The notes beneath the pieces were generated by a model. The model searched no databases. It worked only from the letters and a program-made list of their open reading frames with translations, and was not told the DNA's origin. DNA of 64,000 bases from Emydura subglobosa (Eukaryota; Chordata; Testudines; Chelidae), in the NCBI GenBank assembly GCA_007922225.1, contig ML679961.1:6617702-6681701 (forward strand). Direction: 5' to 3'. Of the stretch, positions 1 to 13,300 are shown piece after piece (positions within the stretch are counted from its first letter, which is position 1; each line of letters opens with the position of its first letter). A program made the position numbers and the translations under genes.

Positions 1-285
1 CATTCCTTTTACATTAGAAGACAAATTACATGGTTAGCGAGCAGGTAACAGTTTCTAACATGGCAAAGCATTGCTCTATGTTCTATGAGACTGGAGATAG
101 AATACAGAGCTTTTCACTTCTACATCGAAAGATCAAATCCAGACTCTGCCAGTGGTAGCTTGAAGAAAAGAGGGCTACTAAGGCACATATGCAAAATAAA
201 GCTAAATAAACTTATCAAAACCATTGTACAACAATATAAAACATCAATCATAAACCAATATTAACAATTAACCAATTGACTCAAT

Positions 286-643
286 GTCAAGTAATGGATT
301 TAAAGTCACTACACACAATAAGAATCTCAAAATCACCCCATCCCATGGGCAATCATTTTTGTAAATAAATATGTTTTACATTTTTATAAGTATTCACAAA
401 TGAAACATTTCCACTACAAATCTGTAGAATATTAGAGGAGAGCATCACCTTGTAGTGGACTGAAAGTGCCTTACATACATAGGTATACTTTGTCTAATAT
501 TCTACAGATTTGTAGTGGAAATGTTTCATTTGTGAATACTTATAAAAATGTAAAACATATTTATTTACAAAAATGATTGCCCATGGGATGGGGTGATTTT
601 GAGATTCTTATTGTGTGTAGTGACTTTAAATCCATTACTTGAC
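286..643. repeat. Perfect 151-bp inverted repeat with 56-bp spacer
   Basis: Left arm 286-436 is the exact reverse complement of right arm 493-643 (paired positions sum to 929), with a unique 56-bp spacer at 437-492. Pairing stops at 437/492 on the inside. On the outside it stops only because the right arm runs into the N gap at 644, so the true arms may be longer. No mismatch was found in the stretches compared by eye. It lies in SOS2 intron 2. It could be a very young palindrome or a fold-back error at a contig end; the contact with the gap favours the second. Confidence 0.95.
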
Positions 644-743
644 NNNNNNNNNNNNNNNNNNNNNNNNNNNNNNNNNNNNNNNNNNNNNNNNNNNNNNNNN
701 NNNNNNNNNNNNNNNNNNNNNNNNNNNNNNNNNNNNNNNNNNN
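644..743. other. Assembly gap of 100 N
   Basis: Exactly 100 N, the usual placeholder for a gap of unknown size. Open frames reading across it are meaningless. The left flank is the arm of a perfect inverted repeat, which is a common cause of assembly breaks. Confidence 0.99.
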
Positions 744-1264
744 ACAGTGAAAGAGACAGCCAGCTGCAGGAATACAGAGCCCCACTGAGTTCAATAAACC
801 TCCACACAGTCACAGCAACCTGCCCACTCACTATCAGTTGCAAGATCAGGATCTAAATCAGTAGTTTAAATTCATTACATTACGATGTTTACATTTTGCT
901 TCTGTGGATTAACTAAAAAGGAAGAGATTAAATTCTACAGTTTAAGGTCTATTTTAAGTAAAGCAATACAAAAACATCCACAGCTAGCTATCCTTTTCTG
1001 CACTCGTTAAAAAACACAACAGATATTGTTTTAAATATTAAAAGATAACTTCTGAACGGAAGTTTCGTAACTAATTGCAACTCAAATGAAGCTCCATTTC
1101 TGAAAACAGAACACTGACTAATTTTTTTTTTAAAAGGCCCTACTATTTTTATTCTACCTTGTTATAAATTAAACTTAGATTACTTACAATAGTTGAATAC
1201 CGTCATTCTGTAAGCAAGCACCTATTTTACAACATTATAGTTAAGACAGCTTTGCCATTCTCAC
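744..1264. other. SOS2 intron 2 sequence, no feature seen
   Basis: AT-rich intronic DNA between the gap and the splice donor of SOS2 exon 2. No repeat family or coding segment is recognisable here. Positions 1-285, left of the inverted repeat, are likewise featureless. Confidence 0.6.
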
Positions 1265-1390
1265 CTCTACATCTTGGACAGTTCGTGGCTGTGCAATGCA
1301 TAGTTTGTTTAGCAGCTGAAGTATCAACTCTTCAATATAATAGAGGGAATCTTCTTTTGCTGAAAAATTGGGATGAACCTGTTGCTGAAC
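1265..1390 (-). CDS. SOS2: SOS2 coding exon 2
   Basis: 126 bp, 42 codons from VQQQVHPNF to TVQDVE, phase 0 at both ends. The acceptor reads tattgtgcag before the exon and the donor gtgaga after it. Reading past the donor gives a short nonsense tail, as expected for intron. Confidence 0.96.
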
Positions 1391-4300
1391 CTGCACAATA
1401 GAATTATTTTTTTCAATCAGAAGCCGCATTGAAGGATGTATGGAGGAGCATATGATAGCAAAAGCAGATTAAAAATACTATTTAATATATTTAATAGTCT
1501 TGCAAATTCCCATGCATGCAAGAAAGCATCATACTCCCCCTACGTAGTACATATAATGGCATCAACTCATGCCATTATCATTAAGCTTTCATTTAATGAC
1601 AAAACCAAAAATAGTTGCAAAGAAAATTTTAAACTTTAAAAATGTGAATCAAAAGCAGACTGGTACAGCTGCCTGGACAGTGAGAAAGCAACTGTAGGGG
1701 TAAGATCCCCTTACCCTACCACTGGCTCAGCAGTAGAATGATTGAGGGAAGAGCTGCAGCTGCCTCCATTAAAAATAGCAGTATTGATTAATTTGCTTGG
1801 GGGGTGGGGAGGGCAAAGAAAGAATGAACAGACTGGAGGAAGAGACCTGAGGAGCTAGGATGGTGAGAAAAGAGAATTGACGAATTTGACAGAGAACAGA
1901 ATCAGTGACTTGGAGTAAACGAAAAGGCCCAGGGTGAGTGGGTTTGAGAATGGATAGGGCAACTCAAGATAGAGAGTTGAGAAGGGGTGAAGTAGCAAGT
2001 GAATTGCTGTTCTGTGTGAGAGAAAAACAAATGTGAAGTGTGTATTTGTGAGAGGAGAGACTGGTGTGAAAGGTGCATGGATGAGCAACAGAAGAAGAAA
2101 GTGAGTGTCACTGAATTTTACTAGATTAGGCACAAATTGAGGCTAGCTAACCCCAACATTTTGCCCAGCATACGCACAAGTTAGTAATACCTTTCACCTC
2201 AATTTAGATGGTTGAGATCAAGTATAGGCTTCCCCTCCCCCAAGGTCAACCCCAACCAGTTAAACTGAGGTAAAATATGCTAACCTGTGTTTACACTAAT
2301 GGAAAGGTCAGGGTTAGCTAACATGTCAGGGTTAGCTAACATGGTTTAGAAACTCTGATTTATCCTTGATCTCTTATCATCTTAGACAAACACTGAGAGA
2401 ACATCCAAATACCCAATTCACCCCAGCAGGATATGAATCAGAAAAAAGAAATACTTAGATCTTAAATTATAGCCTCCCACAAAAAAACCCAAACATTACA
2501 CAAACAATTTTCCCATGCAAATTATAGATTACGTCATCTCAACAAGTGACTTTACATTGTTATTTATTGATGGCAGTGTTTACTAGGTACTTTCAAGACA
2601 CAAAAGACAGACAGTCCCTCCTTTCAAGACCTCACAGTCTAAAAATTACATCCCTGAGGTCAAGTTCTGTTCTCTGATGCACGCAGGCTGCTCCTTTTGA
2701 AGACAATGGGAGCTTCCTGTACCCACTGAAAGTTTCTGGCATTCAAAAGGGCTTCTTTCAAACAATACCTGATACAGTGATGGATGACTAATACTTAATC
2801 ATTCCACATTCACATGTACATTTCAGAGGAGGGATATAAACAAAACATGTACTCCATGGTCTCGGTCCAGGATATCTAAAAGACCAGAAAGCTTCAGGAA
2901 AAAGAGTATGGTTAGACAAGGTGGGTGAGGTAATGTTTTTTTGGACCAGCTTCTGTTGGTGAGAGAGACAACCTTTTGAGCCACACAGATCTCCTCTGGA
3001 CAGGTCTGAGGAAGAGTTCTGTGTAGCCCAAAAGCTTCTCTCTCTCATCAACTGAAGTTGGTCCAAAAAATGAAGTTACTTCACCCTCCTTGTCTAATAT
3101 CCTGGGACTGACACGGCTATAACAATATTGCATACAAGAAACACCATGGCTGATAAACTGCTCTTCTGGTGCAATGGCATTCTCAACAATAAGAGTAAAG
3201 CTTGTCTGTGGGGGAGGCAAAACTTTCTTCAGGGGCTGTTCGAGACTGGGGAATCAGAGAATAGTAGGACTTAAAGGGACCTTGAGAGGTCTTCTAGTCC
3301 AGTCCCATGCACTCAAGGCAAGACCAAGCATTCTAGGCCATCCATGACAACTGTCTATCCAACCTGCTCTTAAAAAGTCCCAATGATAGGGATTCCACAA
3401 CCTTCTTGGGCAATCTATTCCAGTGCTTTAACTACCCTGACAGGAAGTTTTTTCCTAATGTCCAACATAAACCATCCTTACTGCAATTTAAGTCCATTTC
3501 CTCTTATCCTGTCCTCAGAGGCTAACAAGAACAATTTTTCTCCCTCCTCCTCTAACAACCTTTTATGTATTTGAAAACTGTTATGTCCCCTCTCAGTCTT
3601 CTCTGCTCCAGACTAAACAAACACAATTTTAAAATCTTCCCTCATAGACCTTCAATCATTTGTGTTGCTCTTCTCCGGACTTTCTCCAATTTGTCCACAT
3701 CTTTCCTGCAATGTGGCACTAAGACCTGGACACAATACTCCAGTTGAGGCCTAACCAGAGCAGAGAGGAAAAATTACTTCTTGTGTCTTGCTTACAACAC
3801 TCCTAATACATCCCAGAATGATGTCGCTTTTTTTGCAACCGTGTTACACTGCTGACTCATATTTAGCTTGTGGTCCACTATGACCCCCGGATCCCTTTCT
3901 GCAGTACTCCTTCCTAGGCAGTCATTTCCCATTTTGTATGTGTGTAACTGATTGTTCCTTCCTAAGTGGAGTAATTTGCATTTGTCCTTATTAAATTTCA
4001 TCCTATTTACTTCAGACCAATTCTCCAGTTTGTCCAGATCATTAGAGCCCTGCAAATCCATGGATATCCTCATATAAAGATGTGGACATTAGAGGATCTT
4101 TTTTTGTGGATGGCAGATCAGGTGCGCATCTCAAAGACGGGGAAGCAGCTGTCTGTACTTCATAGCTTTTGCGGCTGCTTCCCCATGTTTGAGATGGGGG
4201 TGGGGGCTGACCACCGATCAGCTGATCTGCGGGGCTCCCCTGCCTGCCGCCAATCAGCTGTTCCACGGGGGTCCCTGCACAGCTGATTGGCAGCAGGCAG

Positions 4301-7300
4301 GGGAACCCCATGGAACAGAAGATTGGGGGCCAGTCCCCACCCCCATCTCAATGGGGCAAGGCTTCTCTGCCTGCCGCCTATCAGCTGTTAGGTAGCTGCA
4401 GGGAGGTGCTGGCCCCCGAACAGCTGATCAGTGGCAGAGGCTGTAGCAAGGCTGGCCTCCAAACAGCTGACTGGGGACCCTAGAGCTGCAGGTGCGTGTG
4501 GGTACGTATGACTACACTGCGGACAGTGGTCGGAAGTCAGCTGATTGGGGCGAATCGAATGCGGATCCACATTTGTGTACACGCGCAGAGCTTTACAGAT
4601 CATTCTGAATGTTAATCCTATCCCCCAAAGCGCTTGCTACCCTCCCAGCTTGGTATCATCCGCAAACTTTATAAGCGTACTTCCTATGCCATTATCTAAA
4701 TCACTGATGAAGATACTGAACAGAACTGGACCCAGAACTGATCCCCGTGGGACCTCAGTTGATATGCCCTTCCAGCTTGATTGTGAACCATTGGTAACTA
4801 CTCTCTGGGAACAGTTCTCCAACCAGTTTTGCACCCACCTTTTAGTAGCTCCATCTAGGCTGTATTCCCTAGTTTGTTCATGAGGAGTTCAGATGAGACA
4901 GTATCAAAAGCCTTACAAAAGTCAAGATATACCACATCTACCGCTCCCCCCGCCATCCATAAGGCTTGTTACCCTGTCAAAGAAAAGTTGGTATGACACA
5001 ATTTGTTCTTGACAAATTCATGCTGACTGTTATTTATCACCTTATTATCTTCTAGGCATTTGCAAAGTAATTGCTTAAATATTTGATCCATTAAGTTAAA
5101 GTTAAGCTGACTGGCCTGTTAAAGTTAAGCTGACTGGCCTGTTAAAGTTAAGCTGACTGGCCTGTTAAAGTTAAGCTGACTGTCCGGTATTCCCCAGGTT
5201 GTCTTTATTCCCCTTTTTATAGATCGGCACTATATTTGCCCTCTTCCAGTCCTCTAAAATCAATCCCATTTTCCACGACTTTTAGAACATAATCACTAAT
5301 GGCTCAGATATCTCCTCAGTCAGCTCCTTGAGCATTTCCATCAGATCCTGGTGTCTTGAAAACATCTAATGAACTCTCCCAAGAACAAAGGACCATCATA
5401 AACCTCAACATTTTCCACTCCAAGTGCAAGGTACATTTCTTTGACCTGGACTTCTCTAATGCAAACACATTACAAGAGGCATAAATCAAACATTTATAAA
5501 AACCCTGCCAAAACAAGACACTCCATGCCCATGCTTCTCCCTTTGGGGAGAGTATGAGAGAAAAAACAACACAACAAATGGGCAGTCGCACTGCTTAATG
5601 CATGACTGGAAGCCACTCAGATACTTCAGTTATGAGTGAGGTACAAAAACCTATATAGAACAGTAACGAGATAAAAAAGTAGTCATTAAGGAGGACTGGG
5701 TACATAAATCTGATAATGGATACCACTGTTAGATAACTGGGAAATGATGACTTGCAATGAAACTTCCCCACACCCTTCAACTTTAATTCTGTCCTGCATA
5801 GGGATGCCAAGAAGAGGGGCTAAAATAAGGAGGGGGAGCTGTGCCCCCACTTTAAAAGCAGAGGGGGAGCTCCTACTGCCTGATTGGTGTGGCAAGAGCT
5901 CTCCCCTCATGTCAGCCCACCTTAATCATTAGCCAAGAGAAATTGGAGACATCACTTCTTAAGTCTTTTGTGTGATCTCTGCCACTCAGAAGAAACTACT
6001 CCCCAAATCAACGGAGTTACATTGCAGCACAGGAGAGGAGCAGCAACTGGAGTGGGATGTACAGTGGAGCCACGGACTGCAGTGCTAGACCCACTCTTAC
6101 CTGCATCAACCCTGCTGGTTGCCAGAGGCACAGGCACTCCTGCAAGCCTGTGCTGGCTCTCAGCAATGTGGATGCTGAGGAGTCTGAACCCCATTTCCTG
6201 GTACCAAGCTTGGAGTGTGTGGGAGGGGAAGCACTGAAAGGGTGAACAGTACGCACCTACAGTTCCTCCTCCATCTGCTGCAGAGAGCTGGGAAGAGCAT
6301 GGGGAAAACAAAAGGAGATTTAGATTGCTAGTACTATTCCATCGATGGCTATTGGGCAGGATAGGCAGGGATTGCGGTTTGCCAGAGGCTGGGAATGGCT
6401 GACGGGATGGATCACTTCATGATTATCTGTTCTATTCATTCCCTCTGAGGCACCTGGCATTGACCACTGTCGGATGACAGGATACTGGGCTAGATGGACC
6501 ACTGGTCCGACCCAGTATGGCCATTCTTGTGTTCTATTCCAAGAAACCAACTAATTCATCAAACTGGGACTGTGCTACTAAATCATAGGAAATTGACTGG
6601 CTGGTGTGGGCAGTGTGGGGGGCTGAGAGCCATCCACGCAGCTCCCTGCCAGCAGCCTAGCTGGTCCCCCTTCAGCTCTCAACTCCCCATTCCCAGCTGG
6701 GAGAAGGGGGGCAGCCACGTGGGCTTCTTGGCTCCCTCAGCAGGAAGCCTCCGGGTAGCAGCCCAGGGGGGAGCAGGGAGCCAGGGGCAGCCAGGCTCAG
6801 GCTGCCCGGCTTTCTTGTCAATTTGGAACCATGAAATTGCCAAAACAGCCAAAAGGCGATGTAAGTAACAGTGTCTACACAGACACTGCATCACCCTACC
6901 CACACCAAATAAAGCCCTATGCCTCTATGGAGGTGAAGTTATGATGTTGGTGTAGTAGGGCACTTATGTGGGTGGGACACGGCTGTAGCATGTACGCTGA
7001 CATAATCAGATCGATGTAAGCGGTCTTACGTCAACCTAACAGTGACTACTTTATCCTTGTCAAATCTGATATAAAGGTGCATCAGTCCCTAGAGCCTTAA
7101 GATCTCTTACCTTACAAACTGAAGACAATGCCACCAAGAACTTTACCTTTCTCATAAGAAACATCAGCTCACAGGTATGAGTAGCTCAAACAGAGCTTTC
7201 ACCAGCTTTGTCAAGGCCACATGGAGGTCTCCCATGATACAAAAGACTAAGGCAGAGGATTTCTAAAAGCATCAGGCTCCACACATTAACATAATCAGAA

Positions 7301-10300
7301 GGGGCTGCAGACACTGATACTCTTGATAGATCAGAATAGGTGCCAAATGAATCTAGATGGCATTAGTCTAAGTTTATACTCAGGCAGATGAAAATCAGTT
7401 TGGGGACAAAGGAAAAGCTTTTCTAGGGATTTGTTTCCATTATGGCACATGCCTTTTCAATTTGCAAGCTGAAATCTATACAGGGGATGGTTTTCCAAAG
7501 GCCAAGAGAATATAAACCATCTGCTTAGATACACCATAATACAGAGATCTCACCTACCAGGAGCCAAGCTGTCAGAGAGAGGGACATGGACTGGTTACCC
7601 TAGGTTAGAGCAAGCTACCCTAATTATGGGTGAATAGCTGAGGCCAAATATTCAGCTTGATGGATCAGCTGTGATTCTCAACTGCTGCAGATCGCAAAAC
7701 TTGAGGGGACTAGGAGAGTCATTGAACCTTTGATCTCTCCTGAGTTGGGGTGTAAGCAACATTTTGAGTGAAGAGATCCTAACCTTGCCAATACAGGGCA
7801 AGAGAAATCACCTGAAACTGGTACTGTGAGGCTACCATGAAATCTACAAAGGACTAGAAGTGAACAGACCAATCCAGTCCATACAAGTCCAGTATGGAAA
7901 ATCCCGCTCAGATTCTGAGCTGCCTGTAGTAGGAGGCTTTGACACAGGCAAACCAGGGAGCCAGCTGCTCCCCACCTCCCAAACACCTCCTGCCTCAACC
8001 CTTTGTACCAGGAGCTCGCCCTCATCCCATGAGCCTGAGCTCAGTGCTCAAGACTTCAATGCACTTGGAGCAAACACTTACTGGAGACCTCAGGGTCATT
8101 GCTCATGGGGCAAGGATTCCTTGGTGCAGCAGCAGCCCTGCTGGGGCATATGGTGGTGGGGTTGAGTTTGCACTATGGGCAATGTTGGAATTGAGTCTCA
8201 ACACTCACTGGTCTTCCAGGGTTTACCTTCCCTTCAAAGCATCCAGGCCAGCCTCATGCCTGACTTCTGGGAGTCAGCCTCTTATGTCTCAAGGCAGGCT
8301 CTGAGGTGCTTGCCAGACCAACAAAAGAGCCAAGATGGTACTGGTGCACTTAGAAGGCACTGGCACAAACAAAAACAGTGCTGAAGAAGACTGAGGACTA
8401 GCAGTGCCTGAGCATCAAAGCAGTAAACAAAGTAAGATGTGAAGGCATTAAAAAAGTATGCACAAGCACCAAAGACAAAGACCGCAACATTTTAAACAAC
8501 TAATTAGGCTTAACTGAAAGGAAGGGTACAAGTAACGAAAGGACAGTGACGAAGCTCTGTAGGAAACTGGGAAAGGCTGGAATGATTGCTGAAGGTATGG
8601 AATGTCCTGTGGGAAGCTCCTTCATTAACTTCAGGCAAAAAGGAACTGACTGGAACGCTAGGAGAGCAGCGTGTAGGACAGCATACGCTGATCAGGAGGC
8701 GGCAAGATTTGTGTTCTACCCCACTACTGCTGCTCTTAAGGGTCACAAATATTTTAAAACAATGGGGAGTTGTCAGTCTTGCACTAAAGAGCTACAGGGT
8801 ATACAAACCCACACCAGGCAAGAAGAGGGTTGAAGAGCAGCTTTTGGCGCAGGCAGCCACACCCTGTCACACTGGCAAGGCATGCCAATCTTGAAGGAGC
8901 AGCCTGAGAAGGGAGAAGCTCAGTTCAGAAGGACCCAGCCTGGGGAGATGAACAGACCTCTCATCCTCAGGTCCCAGAAAGAGCACAGCAAAGACCTAAG
9001 CTACCATAGGTTACCCTGTGAGCATAGAGTAGTAGGACAGAAAAGCTGGTGCTGCTCTTTATTTCCATTAATTTAATTCCATTTCCTTTGTTACTTTGAG
9101 AACTGGGACTAGGGACTTGACCTGGGGCACATCCTCTGAGGAGGAGAGCCAACGTAGGAAGAAGCAAAAGGTTTGGCAATAGACCATACCCGTTTGCTAC
9201 AAGGTCCCTGGGTTGGAACCCTGGGTAGAGGGAGGGACTGGGTTCCCCTACAGCGTTCCTGGAAAGATCCCAGACACAAGGAGCCAGAAGGACTACTGGT
9301 ACTGGACCAGGGCCATGGGCCAGGTGTAAGGTCCTGTGACTACTGGGTGAAAACCCTCATTTGCCCCAAAGAAGGTGAGACAAAAGGTGACCTGGCTCAA
9401 AGGCTGAGTCACAAGGCAAAAAGGGGACCACCAGCGGACCTGGTCAGCCAGACTAGAGGAAAAAACCCTGCAACATCACTCCTAGCCACAAGGTGGCGCA
9501 TCAAGTGGTGAGTCACTTTGCTACATCCTGGAATAAGAATTCTGAGCAGATGGCATCCTCAGAGAAGCAGATCTTGTCCCTTCCCTCTAGGTCTGGAGGA
9601 TTCAGAGCAGAGTCCCTGGGAGGTTGAGATAAATATGGATAGCTGTTCCACTGCTGGTCCTTGGTGCAGGATAACTCACTTCTGCATGGTTTTCAGGAGT
9701 AGGGATGAAAGAACAGGTACACCTTGAGCCTGGCCTGAAGTCCTTTCTTGGACTGGAAGGTCATTTTTTCCTTTGAACAGCTTTTTTCCCCTCTAATGCC
9801 TCTCCAAGAATTTATCAAAACAAGTCCAGCAGCTGCTTCACATGGGTGTTTCTTTTCCAAGGGAGTAGTCTCTAGTTAACTACCGGCTGCAGCACAGTTT
9901 GCCAGGTTTCTGGTTAAGATTTTCACTGCATCCATGGGAACACTGGCTAAGAAAGGATTGCTAGAGAGCTCAGAGATGGATTTAGACATTTTATCCTCCA
10001 CTCTTCCTGATAGGTCACCACACCATGCAAGGATTACCGTGGAGAAGTAAATCAAGTTAATGGGCAGCTGCCCAGATGAAGCAAAGCTTCAAAATTCCTT
10101 CTTAATGAAACTAACATATTTGCTGCTGAATGCTTGGTGAAAAAGTCACCGCAGAGAAAATCATGCTGCATCTATTCCAAGGATGAAACGGATGTTATTG
10201 AGTTTAGGGACAAACTGGATTTCTCTTTTGGGATTATGTCTGACTGAGTCCTAAATATAGGGCAAGAAGCAACAATTGCCTCTAAAACACAACAAAATTG

Positions 10301-13300
10301 AAGAAAACGTTTAAGAGTAAAGAAAGATTTGAAAATAATTTCCTTTTTTAGCCTAGATTAATAAAATAAGCCTGTATTTTGTTTGCACTACCCTAGATAT
10401 ATTTCACATCACATCAAGCTCTGGCAAGATAAGCACTAGCTACAAAGGTCCCTTTCTAAAACTAACATATCAATGACAAAAAAAATCACTGTAGTGAGAA
10501 AAACAAAACAAGAGTTTATTGTTTACAACACACAAAGAAATGCTATTTAAAAATAAAACATCAACACAAGTGTTTTATCAAGAAATAGTGCCAAAATATG
10601 GATTTATTTTCTTGGAAGGTGAGATTGCAAATGGAGAAGTGGGACATTTTATTCAAACTATCACTTTCTTTTTCAGAAAATTGCATCTCAGTGTTCACCT
10701 GAGCTACTAGAGACATAATTTTCCTGTTTCAAAGGAAAAATAACACCTCCCATTTCTCTCAGGAAACAATTACCACAAATCTGTTGGTACAATGGTACAA
10801 AGTTCACATGCCTGCCAGATGTATGGAAGAATATTTAAATCAAATAACTTGGTTGCATTGCAGAGCTTTGCAAGACTGTCATAAAAGTTCACCAGCCCAG
10901 GCACAGAAATTCTACTCACCCACCTTTTCCCACAGCGATTGATTACCAGTTAGAACGAATGATATTTTACTTGTCTCGCAAAGAAGTTCTTAATCCTAAA
11001 TAAGTGGGTGAGTAACATTTTGCAGTGCTACTTTACAGACTTCAAAGAGAAACTGCTGAGTTAGAAATGATCTGCAAATTTGACACATTAAAACTGGGTT
11101 TAAACAGAGACTTGGAGTGGCTCTCTCACTACTGAAGGTAAATTACTTTGCTCACCCATTCTCACCTCCTACTCAATGGTCGTCATTAGGTCTTAAGTAC
11201 CGGACTCCACCTCCCCCATTGTTCTCAATGCACCTAGATATCTATAAGATGCCTCTGTGTTACCTATTTTCTGTATTACTGCATCTGAAGAAGAGAGCTG
11301 AAATCTTTCGAAAGCTTATGTCTGCAAATATTACATTTGTTAGTCTCTCGTTGTTTTTAATGCTTATTGATTAACTTCAAGAACATACTTGATAAATTTG
11401 GGAGCAAGCTGAGTAATTAAAATATTTAAGTTATATATTTATTAACTTAAGAACATAAGTTCTTGCCAACACTAGTCAGTATTTCCATGCACTGTGTACA
11501 AATAAAAAATAAATCACTGCCAATAAAAAAAAGCTCTTGACCTGCCTGATGCAAAAATGTTAAAACCAAGGAAGCAGCTGCTCTAAAGCAGATTCATTCT
11601 CTCTCTCTTTATAGGGCATTTTTTCCCATCTCTTTATAAGAAAAAAAGATAATGATACCCATTAAAGTACAGGACACTTTACTCCCAACCCATCAGGTAT
11701 CTATCTCCCTGGGTGACAAACTCACACTTGGGGCAGGGAGAGATAAAGTCAGTCAGGTGCTACCAGGTTAGTGATTGTCTTTCACTGTACAAGGGTCTAA
11801 GAAGTCTCAATGCACCAGTTGCCCAGTTTAGCTGGAAAATGGCCACTCTTAATAGCCAACTAAAAAGGAGATTTGGAAAGTCAGGTATATAAATGATTTG
11901 AAGACATGGTCAACTTGATTTTCTTTTTTACATGACAATGCTAATTTTTAAATGCAGGTTCTAACACAGCATCTTTTAAACAAAATGTCATGAAATTCTT
12001 GCGTATACCACAATTTTTTTGTATTTTTAAATGTCTTTAAATGGCTTGAGACAAGGTTAGCTAAAAACACAGTTAATATCCACAAAACACATGGTTAGTC
12101 AGTTAACAGGAGAATCTTAACAGTATGCCAACCCTCCTACCTGCCTAGTCTGATTCTTGCAGGTAGCTATGCATAGAGCTATTGTGCTGCACAAACAGGA
12201 ACCCTTAACCATGCTAAAACTGTACCCCCTAGTTATATCTACGCCTCCTTCAGCTCATAACTGTGCAGCAGACATCAGACACACATGGTGGGTGAAGTAA
12301 TATCTTTTATTCTGTTGGAGAGAGAGACAAGCTTTCAAGCCACACAGAGCTCTTCAGGTAGTCAGACATCCCACATTTTTGCACTGTAGAGATTTAAAAA
12401 AACCAAACACCCATACAACCTGGTGCAGACAGCTGCTGACAGAGTCCCAGAAATCATTCCTAAAGACACAATTAGACAGAGTGCTAGGTGTGAATTTCCA
12501 CAGTTGTGAGGGCAGAAAATCTGTTATACGGACACAAGCCAAGCCGTATGACTTGATACCACTTAGGTTGGCTGCACTTCTAAAATCCAGTGTAGTTGTA
12601 GCATGGATAGTAGCTGACTCTGTAAGGAAACCGACTCCCTAGATGACTCCTATTGCAGCCGTGCAGAATTAGGGCACCAGGGATGACCACTCCATCCTCA
12701 CTGGAACTCCCTCCCTCCCAGCCTGGTCCCATTTCACTTTTCATGTCATGGACTCATTTCCCCAAATAGTGGCATGCCTCTTCCCGTGCACATGCCACTT
12801 TGCGTTTACCCACTCTCCTCCTCCCCATGTTTTGTCCTCCATCATTCACCACCACCACTCCTGGCTTCTCCCCTGCCACAGTCCCATGCTCACGTATACC
12901 CACTATTCACATTTACAAAACAAAAAATTGCTTCCTTATTATACCCTTTTTAAAAGGAGGAGGGGAAAAAACACTTAAAAGCTTTGGAACCATATAGCTG
13001 GGCAGTCACATAAGCTACGTGCATAATCTTATTACTGTTGTCCTTGTCTGTCCTCCATTTGTTTTTCATACTCATTTGTTTATGCCACATCTTCAATTAA
13101 GCCTCAAACTTGCAAACTGGATCCATGTGGACAGAGCTTTATGTGCCCGCAAAATCCTACTGTAGTCAACTGAGCTTTATATAAGCACAGGGCTCCACAC
13201 TAACTTATCAGCTTGAGGGATCAGGGCCTCTGATCATAAGCTCTATATGACAGGCATTGTGCTTCCCTATACATTTGTATACAATAGTAAAATAGGCCTG

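Larger units (their letters stand above)
3240..5385 (-). mobile_element. CR1 LINE, 3' end plus reverse transcriptase, split by a DNA element
   Basis: A CR1 non-LTR retrotransposon in minus orientation. The 3' UTR lies to the left (3240-3330) and the reverse-transcriptase region to the right. The minus-strand frame at 4637-4834 reads [31 protein letters not shown] and [11 protein letters not shown], the last being the F/YADD polymerase box region of CR1. The frame at 3792-4073 has [14 protein letters not shown] and [11 protein letters not shown], downstream RT motifs. The copy is broken by stops and by a 553-bp hAT-like insertion at 4043-4595, and carries a 23-bp tandem expansion at 5096-5187. 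It is a dead, 5'-truncated copy. Confidence 0.93.

Noticed and set aside
561..856. Three overlapping open frames across the N gap
   Set aside because: They read through unknown bases and the inverted repeat; no real coding evidence.
4637..4834. Reverse transcriptase frame as a viral insertion
   Set aside because: Motifs and flanks are those of a CR1 LINE, not a retrovirus.
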